64,000 bases of DNA, from contig NZ_JPOS01000076.1 in assembly GCF_000759025.1 (NCBI RefSeq), positions 1 to 64,000 on the forward strand. Reading direction: 5' to 3'. Below the pieces are notes generated by a model that saw only the letters and a list, made by a program, of their open reading frames with translations, had not been told where the DNA came from and did not search any database. This stretch comes from Phaeodactylibacter xiamenensis. GTDB lineage: Bacteria; Bacteroidota; Bacteroidia; Chitinophagales; Saprospiraceae. Position 1 is the first letter of the stretch, and each line of letters starts with the position of its first letter. The position numbers and the translations under genes are program-made. This document shows positions 18,935-28,284 of the stretch, piece after piece.

Positions 18935-19376
18935 AAAATTCTTTCACAGCATCATTTCTTATATCTGGTGAAATAGAATAAAAAGCCGAGTAAATATTTT
19001 TTAAAATCCTAGGCAACTTGTTTAACTTCTTTAAGAATAATGGTTCTGTACTGAGCATCTTAATTTCTGGAAGAGGCTCAAAAATTTCTTCAAAATTTGC
19101 TCCTACTTCATGATTATTCTCCCAAATAACAAATAATTTTTTTTTAAATAACTCCTTTAGAATGTAAGCAGAGTCTATACTCCTCATTCTATTACACAAC
19201 CCCCCTTCAGTTTTTAAATAAATGCCGGATTCTATTTTTTTCATTTTACAAATTAATTAGATAATTTCATTTAACACTTAAAAAATTGATTTCCTTGCTA
19301 TCATTCTTGTTGTAATAATTAATAAATCTGACAAATAAAACGGTGCATGATACTAGTGTTTTCTAGCCTTGGAATG

Positions 19377-19529
19377 TTATATAAATTTAAGTACGCCTCC
19401 CTCATTAAACACCGTAATGCTAGCCATCGCTTTATTGGCCAAATTATGGGTTAAGCACTGCTGCAGTTCTGCACGTCGTGCTGCTTTTTTTTCAGGGTAG
19501 TAGGTGGTGTAAAGGTGAATCTGGGACAT
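19377..19529 (-). pseudogene. Duplicated 5' fragment of the gene at 15411
   Basis: From an ATG at 19529 the frame gives IHLYTTYYPEKKAARRAEL and continues to FNEGG, nearly identical to the start of the gene at 15411-16211, then runs into unrelated sequence and a TAA at 19377. About 125 bp match with only a handful of substitutions. Both copies have the same orientation and flank the sulfotransferase and fucosyltransferase-like genes. This suggests that the segment in between was added by recombination that duplicated this end. Confidence 0.85.
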
Positions 19530-19547
19530 GGTTGAATTGCTTATATT

Positions 19548-20786
19548 CTAATGTGTCGGGTCTAACAATTTTAAAAGGGCTTTGACTTGGTGTTCAGACG
19601 TATAATGCTCTTTAAAGTGGTTGTAGGCCTGTTGCCCCATAGCCATGACTTTAGCCCTATTCTTAGCTAATGCAAGCAAATATTCCGCAAACTCAGCTGT
19701 GGTATCTGCCACATAACCTGTCTCCCCGTCTATAATTAATTCTGGTAAAGCGGCATTATTAAATACCAAAGCCGGCGTTCCGCAGGCATAACCCTCTATG
19801 ATGGTTTGTCCAAAGGTCTCCTCATAAGAGGTGGACACCACCACATCGGCTGCTGAAAATACAATGCTTTTAAACTCGGGTTGCCACACGCTACCCATAG
19901 GCTTAATGTTCAGCTCCTGTTTTATATCAGTGGGCAAGTCAGCCCCCATAGTTAGCACATGCAAATTATTTATCTGTTTTGAAACTCGTTTTATAACCTC
20001 TAAAAGCCGATACATACCCTTTCGTTTAGTAGATAGTGAGGCTGAAACCGATAGGACTATAACATCTTTTGTACTAAAACCCAAAGCTTGTTTGGCAATA
20101 GCTTTATCAATTTTTACCAGTTCACCTTCCGGAAGTCCCAGCGGTACACAATGAATATGGTCCTTATTGGTTATGTTGGCTTTTTCTATGACGTCATAGC
20201 TAAATTGGCTATTGGCAATAACATTGAGGCCTTTAAATGCGGATAAATATTGTCGTTTTTCTTTTTTTAGTGTCTTTTCTAAATTTCTTACAAAGGGCTG
20301 TTGAAAGCGCTTATCATCAAATAAGGTATGGAATCCTCCTAAAATCATAGAAAAATCGTGCGTGTACCAAAACACCTGTGTTTCCTTAGGAATATTTTTA
20401 AAAAAGCTTTTATAATCTAAAAAGCCCGCCACCCAATGTATAATAATAACATTGGCCCATTGGATTAAGGGGTGCTTGTGAATTTTATAATCGGAATGGG
20501 GAAAAGAGTACATCTCAGGTGCGCAATGCTGATGTACTTTTTTAAGTTGTAATGCATTTTTCTGATCTGCGGTAAGCAAAACCCCAAACCGCTCTAATAT
20601 ACGATGGTAAAATCTTGGAAAAAATTTAGGAAATACCTCTACATTTTTTACATCGCTAGTTTTTTGTAAACAAAGAAACTGGCTTTGCACTCCAGCATCT
20701 AGCATGCTTTTATGCAAGCGTATAGCGGCAATACCAGCACCACCAGAATCTTTTGTGCTAATATGTAAAATTTTATAACTTACCAA
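19548..20786 (-). CDS. Family 4 glycosyltransferase
   Basis: 412-residue GT-B enzyme: ILHISTKDSGGAGIAAIRLHK at the N-terminus with the Gly-rich loop, DVIVLSVSASLSTKRKGMYR opening the donor domain, and TSYEETFGQTIIEGYACGTP carrying the two-glutamate donor motif. It overlaps the upstream gene by 7 bp. It lies just left of the duplicated fragment at 19377-19529. Substrate unknown. Confidence 0.9.
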   Translation of the reverse strand: MVSYKILHISTKDSGGAGIAAIRLHKSMLDAGVQSQFLCLQKTSDVKNVEVFPKFFPRFYHRILERFGVLLTADQKNALQLKKVHQHCAPEMYSFPHSDYKIHKHPLIQWANVIIIHWVAGFLDYKSFFKNIPKETQVFWYTHDFSMILGGFHTLFDDKRFQQPFVRNLEKTLKKEKRQYLSAFKGLNVIANSQFSYDVIEKANITNKDHIHCVPLGLPEGELVKIDKAIAKQALGFSTKDVIVLSVSASLSTKRKGMYRLLEVIKRVSKQINNLHVLTMGADLPTDIKQELNIKPMGSVWQPEFKSIVFSAADVVVSTSYEETFGQTIIEGYACGTPALVFNNAALPELIIDGETGYVADTTAEFAEYLLALAKNRAKVMAMGQQAYNHFKEHYTSEHQVKALLKLLDPTH

Positions 20787-21721
20787 CGTTTAAACAACTT
20801 AATAAGCTGTAAGCGATAGTGGTAGTACATCCTCTCAAAACGCCTATTAAATGTACTTGTTTTACCGAAACGATAATAGCGTTTTAAATAGGTAGTTCCT
20901 AATTGGGAAATTCTAGGCTGTTGATACCGCACATCTATCTCCGTGTCATAACTAAAGGCCGTGGCATCCTCACCTGGCAAGCAATGCGCACCACTACCAT
21001 CTAACCCTATATTTTTAGATAGGGTTACATTTGGATATAAACATAAGCCTTGGTTAAGAAAAATAGAGGTATACCACATAATGGCCCAGGTGTTGATTTG
21101 CCCTGTGATATTATGTTTTAACTGTTCATGAAAATTAAGAACTCCATCCAAATTAAACGCTTTCATGATAGCAGGGGCTTGAATCTGTTCGTATAAATCT
21201 TGGGCATCCCAGTTAGCGGCATCCCAAGCGCTTTTCCAAGTCGCCCATCCCCAGCAACTCATAAACCTTAAAAAAAATGTCTCTGGCAAATTACTTATAG
21301 AATTGGTATAAGGTAAATAGGAGGCGATATGCATCACTTTAGACTCATTTTTATAGAGCTCTAAAGCCTCATTCATATAAGTTAAAAAACCCTTAGCCGT
21401 AACAATGTCGTCCTCTAAGACTATCACTTTACCAAATTGATTAAGGATTTTGGTGACGCCATCTTTAATGGAAACTGCTAATCCTTTATTGTTTTCTGAC
21501 TCAAACAAGGTTATGGTTTTACACCATGTTTTTTCTTTTACAATAGTCCTGGCGTCTTGTATAGCATTAAGCGTTTCTGAAGTAGCATTAGCTTTTGGTC
21601 CGTCGCAAAACACAAACAAATGGGATTGATTCGCCAGCTCGTTAGCTTGCAAGGCTTCTAAAGTTTGACGTGTATGCTTTGGCCGGTTGTAAACAAAAAG
21701 GGCAATGGGTGCTAGCTGCAT
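20780..21721 (-). CDS. GT-A glycosyltransferase (GnT-I/GT2-like)
   Basis: 313-residue protein beginning MQLAPIALFVYNRPKHTRQT, a typical start of sugar transferases found in capsule clusters. KVIVLEDDIVTAKGFLTYM provides the EDD/DxD motif, and SCWGWATWKSAWDAANW is a conserved acceptor-side segment of this group. The stop overlaps the start of the next gene by 7 bp. It likely adds one residue of the repeat unit; sugar not predictable. Confidence 0.82.
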   Translation of the reverse strand: MQLAPIALFVYNRPKHTRQTLEALQANELANQSHLFVFCDGPKANATSETLNAIQDARTIVKEKTWCKTITLFESENNKGLAVSIKDGVTKILNQFGKVIVLEDDIVTAKGFLTYMNEALELYKNESKVMHIASYLPYTNSISNLPETFFLRFMSCWGWATWKSAWDAANWDAQDLYEQIQAPAIMKAFNLDGVLNFHEQLKHNITGQINTWAIMWYTSIFLNQGLCLYPNVTLSKNIGLDGSGAHCLPGEDATAFSYDTEIDVRYQQPRISQLGTTYLKRYYRFGKTSTFNRRFERMYYHYRLQLIKLFKRW

Positions 21722-21732
21722 TAGCTATTAAT

Positions 21733-22824
21733 TTAATTATTTAAATCTATCATTTCCTCCCAATAAGCCTTGGCAATTTTTTGAATATTCCACTCATTCA
21801 AAGCCAACTCTTTATTTTTCAATCCGTGATTAGCTTCTTTTAGCTGATATGCTTTTTCAATGGCTATTTTCAAACTTTCATCATCGCCAACTGCAAAGGT
21901 TGGATTACCCGTTTCTTTTAAAAGCTCCCCAATATCGGCAGTGTTTTTTCCCACCACCACTAACCCAAAGGTACAACCTAAAGTAATATTGCCTGAGTTG
22001 AGCTCGTTGGTTCTTGGTATAAATAAAAAATCAGCCGCATTCAAATAATAATGCGCCTCTTCTTCTTTTACAAAGCCTAAATTAGTCCGAAACGTCTTGT
22101 TTCTAGAGGCTAGCCACTTTTCAAATTTCCAAACCCATTCTCGTAGCCTGATATAGCCAATATTTTGCCTTTGAATCTTCCAGCCAGGGGCTAACAATAC
22201 CTTATTACGGTAAGGGATGGCATCAAAAGCTTTTTTAATTAATGGTTTTTCATTTTCTTTTATGCTGCCGAATACGAGCATTACATGGGCATCAGAATCT
22301 ATGTCCAAATACTCACGCGCCTCAATTTTTGTTGATTTACTAGGCAAAGACGCATAGTTATGGTGTGGAATGACCACATGTTTGATATAGTCTAAATCGG
22401 GATACCATTGCTTAAATTGTTGGATACTGAAATTGGCAAAGTGGATCACCGTTTTGCAATACGACGCCACAGTTTTATAAAGCTTTAAAAATTCCTCATC
22501 ATGACGGGCATGGGGGTATTGCACATGGCGGGTGTAAATCAGTTTCGAATTTTTAGACCAATATTCTAAGCAGATAATCATTTTATTCCATAAAGCCTTA
22601 GGGATGGATTCTTCTGGCTTATATAAATAAGATTCCAACTCAAAAGATAAGTATTCTGGCCAGTGGATATGAATAATATCATAGTCCTTTTCCATTTTCC
22701 AGAATTCATTGCAATCCCAGGTCACTTCAGCATATTGCTCAAGGCCTTCTTTCAAATCAACGACAAATCTGTTTCCAGGCGTTGGTATGTTGGCGAAGAG
22801 TATCTTTAAGCGTTTTTCACTCAT
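21733..22824 (-). CDS. GT-B glycosyltransferase
   Basis: 363-residue protein beginning MSEKRLKILFANIPTPGNRF. YDIIHIHWPEYLSFELESYL is the N-terminal-domain signature of GT4-like enzymes, MLVFGSIKENEKPLIKKA opens the donor domain, and NAADFLFIPRTNELNSGNI replaces the usual ExxG region. It lies 11 bp upstream of the next gene. A 317-bp repeat-rich gap precedes it. Glycosyltransferase role inferred with good confidence. Confidence 0.78.
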   Translation of the reverse strand: MSEKRLKILFANIPTPGNRFVVDLKEGLEQYAEVTWDCNEFWKMEKDYDIIHIHWPEYLSFELESYLYKPEESIPKALWNKMIICLEYWSKNSKLIYTRHVQYPHARHDEEFLKLYKTVASYCKTVIHFANFSIQQFKQWYPDLDYIKHVVIPHHNYASLPSKSTKIEAREYLDIDSDAHVMLVFGSIKENEKPLIKKAFDAIPYRNKVLLAPGWKIQRQNIGYIRLREWVWKFEKWLASRNKTFRTNLGFVKEEEAHYYLNAADFLFIPRTNELNSGNITLGCTFGLVVVGKNTADIGELLKETGNPTFAVGDDESLKIAIEKAYQLKEANHGLKNKELALNEWNIQKIAKAYWEEMIDLNN

Positions 22825-22849
22825 GGTAGTCTTTTGTATAGGGTGTTTT

Positions 22850-23141
22850 TGGTTGTATTGACCTTTCGGCTGCGCTTATTAATACCTGCTTTTATTGACT
22901 TCTCGACTGCGCTCGAAGTGACATTATCTCTGTCAGGTCGAGCATTGGTTGAAATGAAACGCTAGTTTCATTGAAAGCACCGTGCGTAGCAACTCGAAAC
23001 CAGTGTCAGGTCGAGCGCAGTCGAGACTTTTTCACTATAATTACTTATTAAATAACCCTTCAATTACCTCTCGACTGCGCTCGAGGTGACAATCTTTGAA
23101 AGCACCGTGCGTAGCAACTCGAGACCAGGCGCAGTCGAGAC
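22850..23141. repeat. Palindromic intergenic repeats (tcgactgcgctcga type)
   Basis: The gap holds several copies in both orientations of ctcgactgcgctcgaagtgaca and gaaagcaccgtgcgtagc. Examples lie at about 22903, 23008, 23072 and 23121. The inner tcgactgcgctcga is near-palindromic and could fold as a hairpin. Repeats of this wording are typical between genes of flavobacteria-like genomes. They are absent from the repeat-filled gaps at 43-63 kb, supporting a different origin for this part of the locus. Confidence 0.8.
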
Positions 23142-24206
23142 CTATCCCTTCAAATTCCCTGCAGCAATCTCTCTGGCCTTAACCGCCTCATAAACCCGTC
23201 GCATCCCTTCTTTAATCGAAATTTTAGGTTCCCAACCCAAGTTGTCCTTTACCCAACTCATATCGCAATACCGGCTATGCACCCCTACAGGTTTATCTAA
23301 TAAGGGTTTAATCTCAGGATTGTACCCAGCAAATTCTGTAAAAATACTAATAAGGTCTCTAAATGAGGTTAAAATACCTTGACCAATATTTATAGCCCTA
23401 CCATCATGAATCTTATCCATAGCAACGGCAATAGCGTCTAATACATCATCAATATGCACAAAATCGCGCCCCTGATGCCCCGACCCCCAAACCTCAAAAG
23501 GGGCTTCTTTAAATACAGCACGCCTAGCAATAGCTGGTGTAGGATAGGAATAGTCTTGATCCTCACCATAGCCTGAAAACGGACGTATACAGGCAATGCG
23601 TACCCCGTAATGTTTAGCCGTGATTTGCGCTAAAAACTCGCCCGTAAGCTTGGTCCAACCATAGGTCATATCGGGTTGACCCATTCTTGTAAAATCGATA
23701 TCAGACTCTTTCAACTGAATGGCATTGTCCTTTGTTTGTAAATCTATAGGATAAGCAGCGCTAGAACTTGGGTACAACACCCGCTCAGGTTGATGACGGC
23801 TCACCCAGTAAAAAAACTCAGCATCGATAGATAAATCTAAGGCCACCTGAATGGGATCACCATCAATCATGGCACGCCCCCCGACAATAGCAGCAAAATG
23901 GTACACATCGGCAAAGCGATCAATGTCAAGTCCCCATACCGTATTTACGTAATCGGGATCTTTCACCAAGGTTTGTAAGGTATTTCTAAAATCGTCTTGT
24001 ATAAAGCATAGGCGCTCATCGGTACCGTAGATTTCCATAGGGCCCACTTGCTTTTGATAAGGAGCCTCTAACCAGGTTTTAGGGTGCTTCCCTACCGCCA
24101 AGTTATCAATAAAGACAATCCGGTCTTGTGTGGTATTGTAAAGGCGTTTCACCATGTTGCGCCCTACAAAACCGCAGCCGCCTGATATTAAATGTGTTTT
24201 CATCAA
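23142..24206 (-). CDS. NAD-dependent epimerase/dehydratase (extended SDR)
   Basis: 354-residue nucleotide-sugar epimerase-like protein. HLISGGCGFVGRNMVKRLY contains the GxxGxxG cofactor loop (residues 9-15 region), VYHFAAIVGGRAM follows, and the catalytic Tyr/Lys are in DMTYGWTKLTGE. GYGEDQDYSYPTPAIARRA and GSGHQGRDFVHIDDV form the substrate-binding part. The overall pattern resembles GDP-mannose 3,5-epimerase or UDP-sugar epimerases, but the substrate cannot be fixed by eye. It probably supplies an activated sugar to the neighbouring glycosyltransferases. Confidence 0.85.
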   Translation of the reverse strand: MMKTHLISGGCGFVGRNMVKRLYNTTQDRIVFIDNLAVGKHPKTWLEAPYQKQVGPMEIYGTDERLCFIQDDFRNTLQTLVKDPDYVNTVWGLDIDRFADVYHFAAIVGGRAMIDGDPIQVALDLSIDAEFFYWVSRHQPERVLYPSSSAAYPIDLQTKDNAIQLKESDIDFTRMGQPDMTYGWTKLTGEFLAQITAKHYGVRIACIRPFSGYGEDQDYSYPTPAIARRAVFKEAPFEVWGSGHQGRDFVHIDDVLDAIAVAMDKIHDGRAINIGQGILTSFRDLISIFTEFAGYNPEIKPLLDKPVGVHSRYCDMSWVKDNLGWEPKISIKEGMRRVYEAVKAREIAAGNLKG

Positions 24207-24216
24207 AGTATAGTTT

Positions 24217-25209
24217 CTATTTGAGTAATTTGTTTTTTAAAGAAATGATTCGAAGCGTTATACCGTTTTTACCAAAGACCTTCCAAAAATTGAAATCGAA
24301 ATCCCCATAGGCTTTTGTTATCGACTTAGGATGTTTAAACAGCTGTAATGCCAGCGCTCTTAAAGCCTTTATTTTATGACTGTGTCCTGAATAGTAATTG
24401 ATATAACATTGCTCAAATACCGCATATTTATCAGCCTCTAAGCCTTTAGTTTTAAATTCTTGTTTTAAGCTTTGCCACCAAAGATCTTTATATTGATCGT
24501 GATCTTTAGTCACCGTCATACGGTTGTGCGCATGAATACCTCGCATGGAGACTGGCCGTTTTATTTCACCAGCATATAAGGTACAAAAGCCTGCCAAACG
24601 CCGCCATAAATGAATGTCTTGGCGTAATCTTAAGGCCGTATGAAAATTGCCTACTTTTTTAAAAACATTCTTTTTTAAGGTAATACCGTTGGTACAAAAT
24701 TCGCCTTTCACTTTAGGATGCCTATGAAACAGCACCCTAAACAGTTCCTTTGGCGACACGACATCACTTAAGGTTAATACTTCCTGATAGCCAAGCCCTT
24801 TTTCATAAAACTGCTGTTTCGCTTCCTCAGTTAAAAAGTGGGTGCCCACACAGCTATAGACTCCCTCGGCATCCGAGTGCTTCGCAAAAATCTCTTTATC
24901 TTTTTTAAAGCGATTGGGCAAATAGTAATCGTCAGCATCTAAAAAAGCGATATAATCACATTTAGCTTTTTGAATACCTAAATTGCGTGATGCTCCCGCA
25001 CCATGATTGCCCTTATCGGGGTGTTGATATAGCCTTACCTTTTCGAACTCCTGTTCTAAAGCTTGCGCTACCCCCAAGGCCTTATCGGGTGAGGCATCTT
25101 CAACCAAAATGACTTCGCCAACCTCTTCCAAATGCACGGCAGATTCCACCGCTTTTCGCAAATAGGCTTCGGCGTTGTACACTGGGATGATGACGGAGAC
25201 TCTAAACAT
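24217..25209 (-). CDS. Family 2 glycosyltransferase
   Basis: 330-residue GT-A enzyme: FRVSVIIPVYNAEAYLRKAV, then VGEVILVEDASPDKALG, and CDYIAFLDADDYYLPNRF with the DxD motif; LRLRQDIHLWRRLAGF is the acceptor-side segment. One base separates it from the asparagine-synthase-like gene upstream. Substrate unknown. Confidence 0.92.
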   Translation of the reverse strand: MFRVSVIIPVYNAEAYLRKAVESAVHLEEVGEVILVEDASPDKALGVAQALEQEFEKVRLYQHPDKGNHGAGASRNLGIQKAKCDYIAFLDADDYYLPNRFKKDKEIFAKHSDAEGVYSCVGTHFLTEEAKQQFYEKGLGYQEVLTLSDVVSPKELFRVLFHRHPKVKGEFCTNGITLKKNVFKKVGNFHTALRLRQDIHLWRRLAGFCTLYAGEIKRPVSMRGIHAHNRMTVTKDHDQYKDLWWQSLKQEFKTKGLEADKYAVFEQCYINYYSGHSHKIKALRALALQLFKHPKSITKAYGDFDFNFWKVFGKNGITLRIISLKNKLLK

Positions 25210-25210
25210 T

Positions 25211-27085
25211 TTAGTTACTTATTGTCTTTAACCAATGACTCACATGAATATAGGCCCAAAATTTCCATTTATAAGTATCTGCATCAGCACTATCTAATTT
25301 TTTAGTAAATTCTTTATTGAGCGCTTTACCATCAAAATAAGGATTATTTAAAAACTCAGAACTGTTAATTTGCTTAAGAAACCAATCTTTTAAATCGGTT
25401 TGAAACCACTCTGTAGTCGGCGCATTAAATCCGGTTTTTAATGTATTTAGGCGGGTCTCGTCTGGTAAAATACCCTTTACTGCTTCGCGCAGAACAAGCT
25501 TAGTATAGCCACCACCTACTTTAGATTCTGATGGCAACGAAAAAATATATTCTACTACCCGATAATCCATAAATGGCATGCGGCATTCTATACCATTAGC
25601 CATAGATGCCCTGTCGTATTGATGGAGTAAAAATGGTAATGGCGATGAAAAAAATTGCTGGTACAAGGCCTCTTCAAAGCTATTGGGCTCGAGATTATTA
25701 AACACTAAAAGATTGTTGGCTTGAAAGTGTCGAAGCCCCATGTACGTTATTACTTTTTTTATGGGCCATTTTAAAATCTGCTTGATATCTGACCAAGCTT
25801 GTTTTAACAAGTGGTTATAATGACCACGCACCCAACTTGAAGCTTTAGGGTGCAACTTGCTGTACGTGTTTTTAACGTCTAACAACCATAAAAGTGCTCC
25901 TTTCTGCAAAGCACCTTTCATAGCATTATAGCCTAAGTAATAACCGCCTAGCATTTCATCGGCCCCTTGGCCATCTAAGGTTACTGTAATATTTTGTGAT
26001 TTTATATAACCATAAAGCTGCCAAATTGGGAAAAAGGCAAAGGCAGGCATTGGTCCGTCTGTTTGCGCTAGAGCTCGTTCCAACCTTTCTTCTGAAGGAG
26101 GGCCAACTATTTCTACATCTAAGTTGATATCAAGTTGCTTGGCCAGTCTTCGTGCATCTTGTGTTTCATCAAAAGAAATACCTGGAAAACCTGCGCAAAA
26201 ACTCCGATGTGTAAAATTAGAAAAGCGTTGGTTTTCATCCGCTTTAAAGGTGCTGATCAAAGACGATATGGTCCCGCTATCTATACCACCAGAAAGGCAA
26301 GTACCAACTGGGACATCACTTCTAAGCCTTACTTTACAAGCATCAGCTAAAAGTATTTTTAATTCTTGCGCTTGCGCCTTTAGTGTTTTTGGTACCTTTT
26401 GCTTCTTCAGTTGATACCAGCGTTCTATGGATACTTTATTGTTAACTAATAAGAAATTGGTTCCAGCAGGTAATGACTTAACTTCATTTAGATAGGTTTG
26501 TGCTGTACCGTGATAAGAATGATCAAAATTTAGTATCGCCTCAATTGTTTTCTTATTTATACTAACACGTTCACCCAAGTGTTTATGTAAAGCTTGAACT
26601 TCTGAGGCAAAGACCAACTCTTCACCATCCCAAAAGTAATATAATGGTTTTATACCAAAACGATCTCTACTTAAAATAAGTTTGTTGTTATCAACGTCAT
26701 AGATAGCTAACGCCCACATTCCGTTAAATTTGTTGAGCATTTGCGAACCCCAAGCCTCATAAGCTCGAAGAATTACTTCTGTATCTGTTTCAGAATTAAA
26801 TTTATAGCCTAAGGTTTTAAGTTCATCTCTAACTTCAATAAAGTTATATATCTCCCCATTTAAGGTAATTACAAATTTACCATTTTCACATTGCATAGGT
26901 TGTTTTCCTGCTTCTGATAAATCTAAAATAGATAAACGTCTATGCCCTAGAGCAAGATGTTGTCTCTCGTTAAACCATATACCTCTGCCATCTGGCCCTC
27001 TGTGGGTAAGATAATTCGTTAAATTATCAATCTCATTTAGAGCAACGCTAGTATTAATTCTATATATTCCTGCTATTCCACACAT
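25211..27085 (-). CDS. asnB: AsnB-like glutamine-dependent amidotransferase
   Basis: 624-residue class II glutamine amidotransferase fused to an ATP-pyrophosphatase domain. The nucleophile Cys2 follows the initiator Met (MCGIAGIYRI), NGEIYNF and THRGPDGRG belong to the glutaminase site, and the PP-loop SGGIDSG is at residues 265-271. AsnB makes asparagine from aspartate. In polysaccharide clusters, homologues (the WbpS type) are proposed to amidate uronic-acid carboxyls. A second, clearly different copy lies at 30695 and both are embedded among glycosyltransferases, so a glycan role is plausible but inferred. Confidence 0.9.
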   Translation of the reverse strand: MCGIAGIYRINTSVALNEIDNLTNYLTHRGPDGRGIWFNERQHLALGHRRLSILDLSEAGKQPMQCENGKFVITLNGEIYNFIEVRDELKTLGYKFNSETDTEVILRAYEAWGSQMLNKFNGMWALAIYDVDNNKLILSRDRFGIKPLYYFWDGEELVFASEVQALHKHLGERVSINKKTIEAILNFDHSYHGTAQTYLNEVKSLPAGTNFLLVNNKVSIERWYQLKKQKVPKTLKAQAQELKILLADACKVRLRSDVPVGTCLSGGIDSGTISSLISTFKADENQRFSNFTHRSFCAGFPGISFDETQDARRLAKQLDINLDVEIVGPPSEERLERALAQTDGPMPAFAFFPIWQLYGYIKSQNITVTLDGQGADEMLGGYYLGYNAMKGALQKGALLWLLDVKNTYSKLHPKASSWVRGHYNHLLKQAWSDIKQILKWPIKKVITYMGLRHFQANNLLVFNNLEPNSFEEALYQQFFSSPLPFLLHQYDRASMANGIECRMPFMDYRVVEYIFSLPSESKVGGGYTKLVLREAVKGILPDETRLNTLKTGFNAPTTEWFQTDLKDWFLKQINSSEFLNNPYFDGKALNKEFTKKLDSADADTYKWKFWAYIHVSHWLKTISN

Positions 27086-28284
27086 TACATTTGTGCTATT
27101 TGTTCAAAAGCCTTTTGATATTCTGCTTTAATGATGGTATTGTTAAAGCGACTATAACAAGCTTCTTTACTACGATTTGCAAAATTTTCTCGAAGTTGAT
27201 TATTATTTATTAAATTATAAGATTGTTCAATTAATGCTTCTATATCCCTATATGGGACTATAAAACCTGTTTCTTTATCCAATATGATTTCTTTATTACC
27301 CCCCGTATCAAAAGCCACAAAGGGTAATCCTGCGGCTTGTCCTTCCAATATGGCATTACTGAAATTTTCTTCTAGGTTTGGAGTTATACCTAGGTCACAT
27401 TGCATCATGTATATAACATTAGTTTCCCAGTTTATATGTCCTGGTGTATATAAATGATCTTTAAATTCTTTTAATTCGTAAACTAAGTCATCTGGTAAAT
27501 GTCCAGACAAATAGAAAAATAGATTATTATCATGAGCTAATAGACGTCTTACAATTTCAAAAATATAGCGCTTTCCTTTTACAACAGAGCCTGCTGATGG
27601 AATATATATAATTTTTCTATCCCTTGGCAACGTAGTATTAGTTTTAGCCTGACTTTCTAAAGCTTTAAAGTTATCTTTCTCCATAAAGTTTGGTATTCTA
27701 AATACCGGTTTATTATTATAAGTACTGCCCTCATAACGCTGAATCATATAATAAGAAGGAGATATTATAGCATCTACTTTTCTCATAGCGCTCTGTTCCA
27801 TGCTGTAAGCAATATCTAAATCTAACCAATCAGAATTTTCTAAAAGTATGTGATTTTTAAACCTACTGTAATTATGATGAGCAAAACAAACTAACTTAGT
27901 GCCTTTTGGCTTTTGAAGTAGATATGCTGGTATGTTAAAATCTGGAAGAAGAATTATATCTGGTTTAAAGCGTCTTAAGTATTTATGACTCTTTAAAACA
28001 GGGATAAAACTACTTATTATGGCTTTTACATTTGAAAGCTTGGAACCTTTACTTTTGGCTTTGTATCTACATTTTACAAGCGATAAAATAAAGCGATTAA
28101 TTAAAGGAATGGTCGCCAATTTCACAATTTGTTCATCAAATTCATTCACTGTTTCATTGAAGGCAAATACTTGAATGTCGTATTCATCTTTCAATAAATT
28201 ATAAATATTATAGTGCGAAGTAGATACACCCCCGCCTTTCGGTGGAAAAGTTTGGGTATATAAAGCTATTTTAAGTTTAGTCAT
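27085..28284 (-). CDS. Family 4 glycosyltransferase
   Basis: 399-residue GT-B enzyme: KIALYTQTFPPKGGGVSTSHY (Gly-rich loop), DRKIIYIPSAGSVVKGKRYI at the start of the donor domain, and LEENFSNAILEGQAAGLPFV with the donor-binding glutamates. It overlaps the AsnB-like gene by one base and the upstream glycosyltransferase by 8 bp. AT-rich. Substrate unknown. Confidence 0.9.
   Translation of the reverse strand: MTKLKIALYTQTFPPKGGGVSTSHYNIYNLLKDEYDIQVFAFNETVNEFDEQIVKLATIPLINRFILSLVKCRYKAKSKGSKLSNVKAIISSFIPVLKSHKYLRRFKPDIILLPDFNIPAYLLQKPKGTKLVCFAHHNYSRFKNHILLENSDWLDLDIAYSMEQSAMRKVDAIISPSYYMIQRYEGSTYNNKPVFRIPNFMEKDNFKALESQAKTNTTLPRDRKIIYIPSAGSVVKGKRYIFEIVRRLLAHDNNLFFYLSGHLPDDLVYELKEFKDHLYTPGHINWETNVIYMMQCDLGITPNLEENFSNAILEGQAAGLPFVAFDTGGNKEIILDKETGFIVPYRDIEALIEQSYNLINNNQLRENFANRSKEACYSRFNNTIIKAEYQKAFEQIAQM

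Larger units (their letters stand above)
16929..19244 (-). pseudogene. Fucosyltransferase-like gene split by an IS66 element
   Basis: Two coding pieces belong to one gene. The 5' piece (19244 to 18935) reads TEGGLCNRMRSIDSA near its start; the 3' piece (17451 to 16929) contains GLHIRRTDHIKAIENSP and ASHGSSFSETAF. HxRRxD is the GDP-binding motif shared by alpha-1,6-fucosyltransferases (NodZ/FUT8) and protein O-fucosyltransferases. Removing the IS and one copy of the 8-bp target duplication joins the pieces in frame (825 nt, 274 aa plus stop) through DAVKEF-FKKQKN. The gene is therefore inactive now but was intact until recently. Family assignment is moderate; the reconstruction is firm. Confidence 0.85.
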
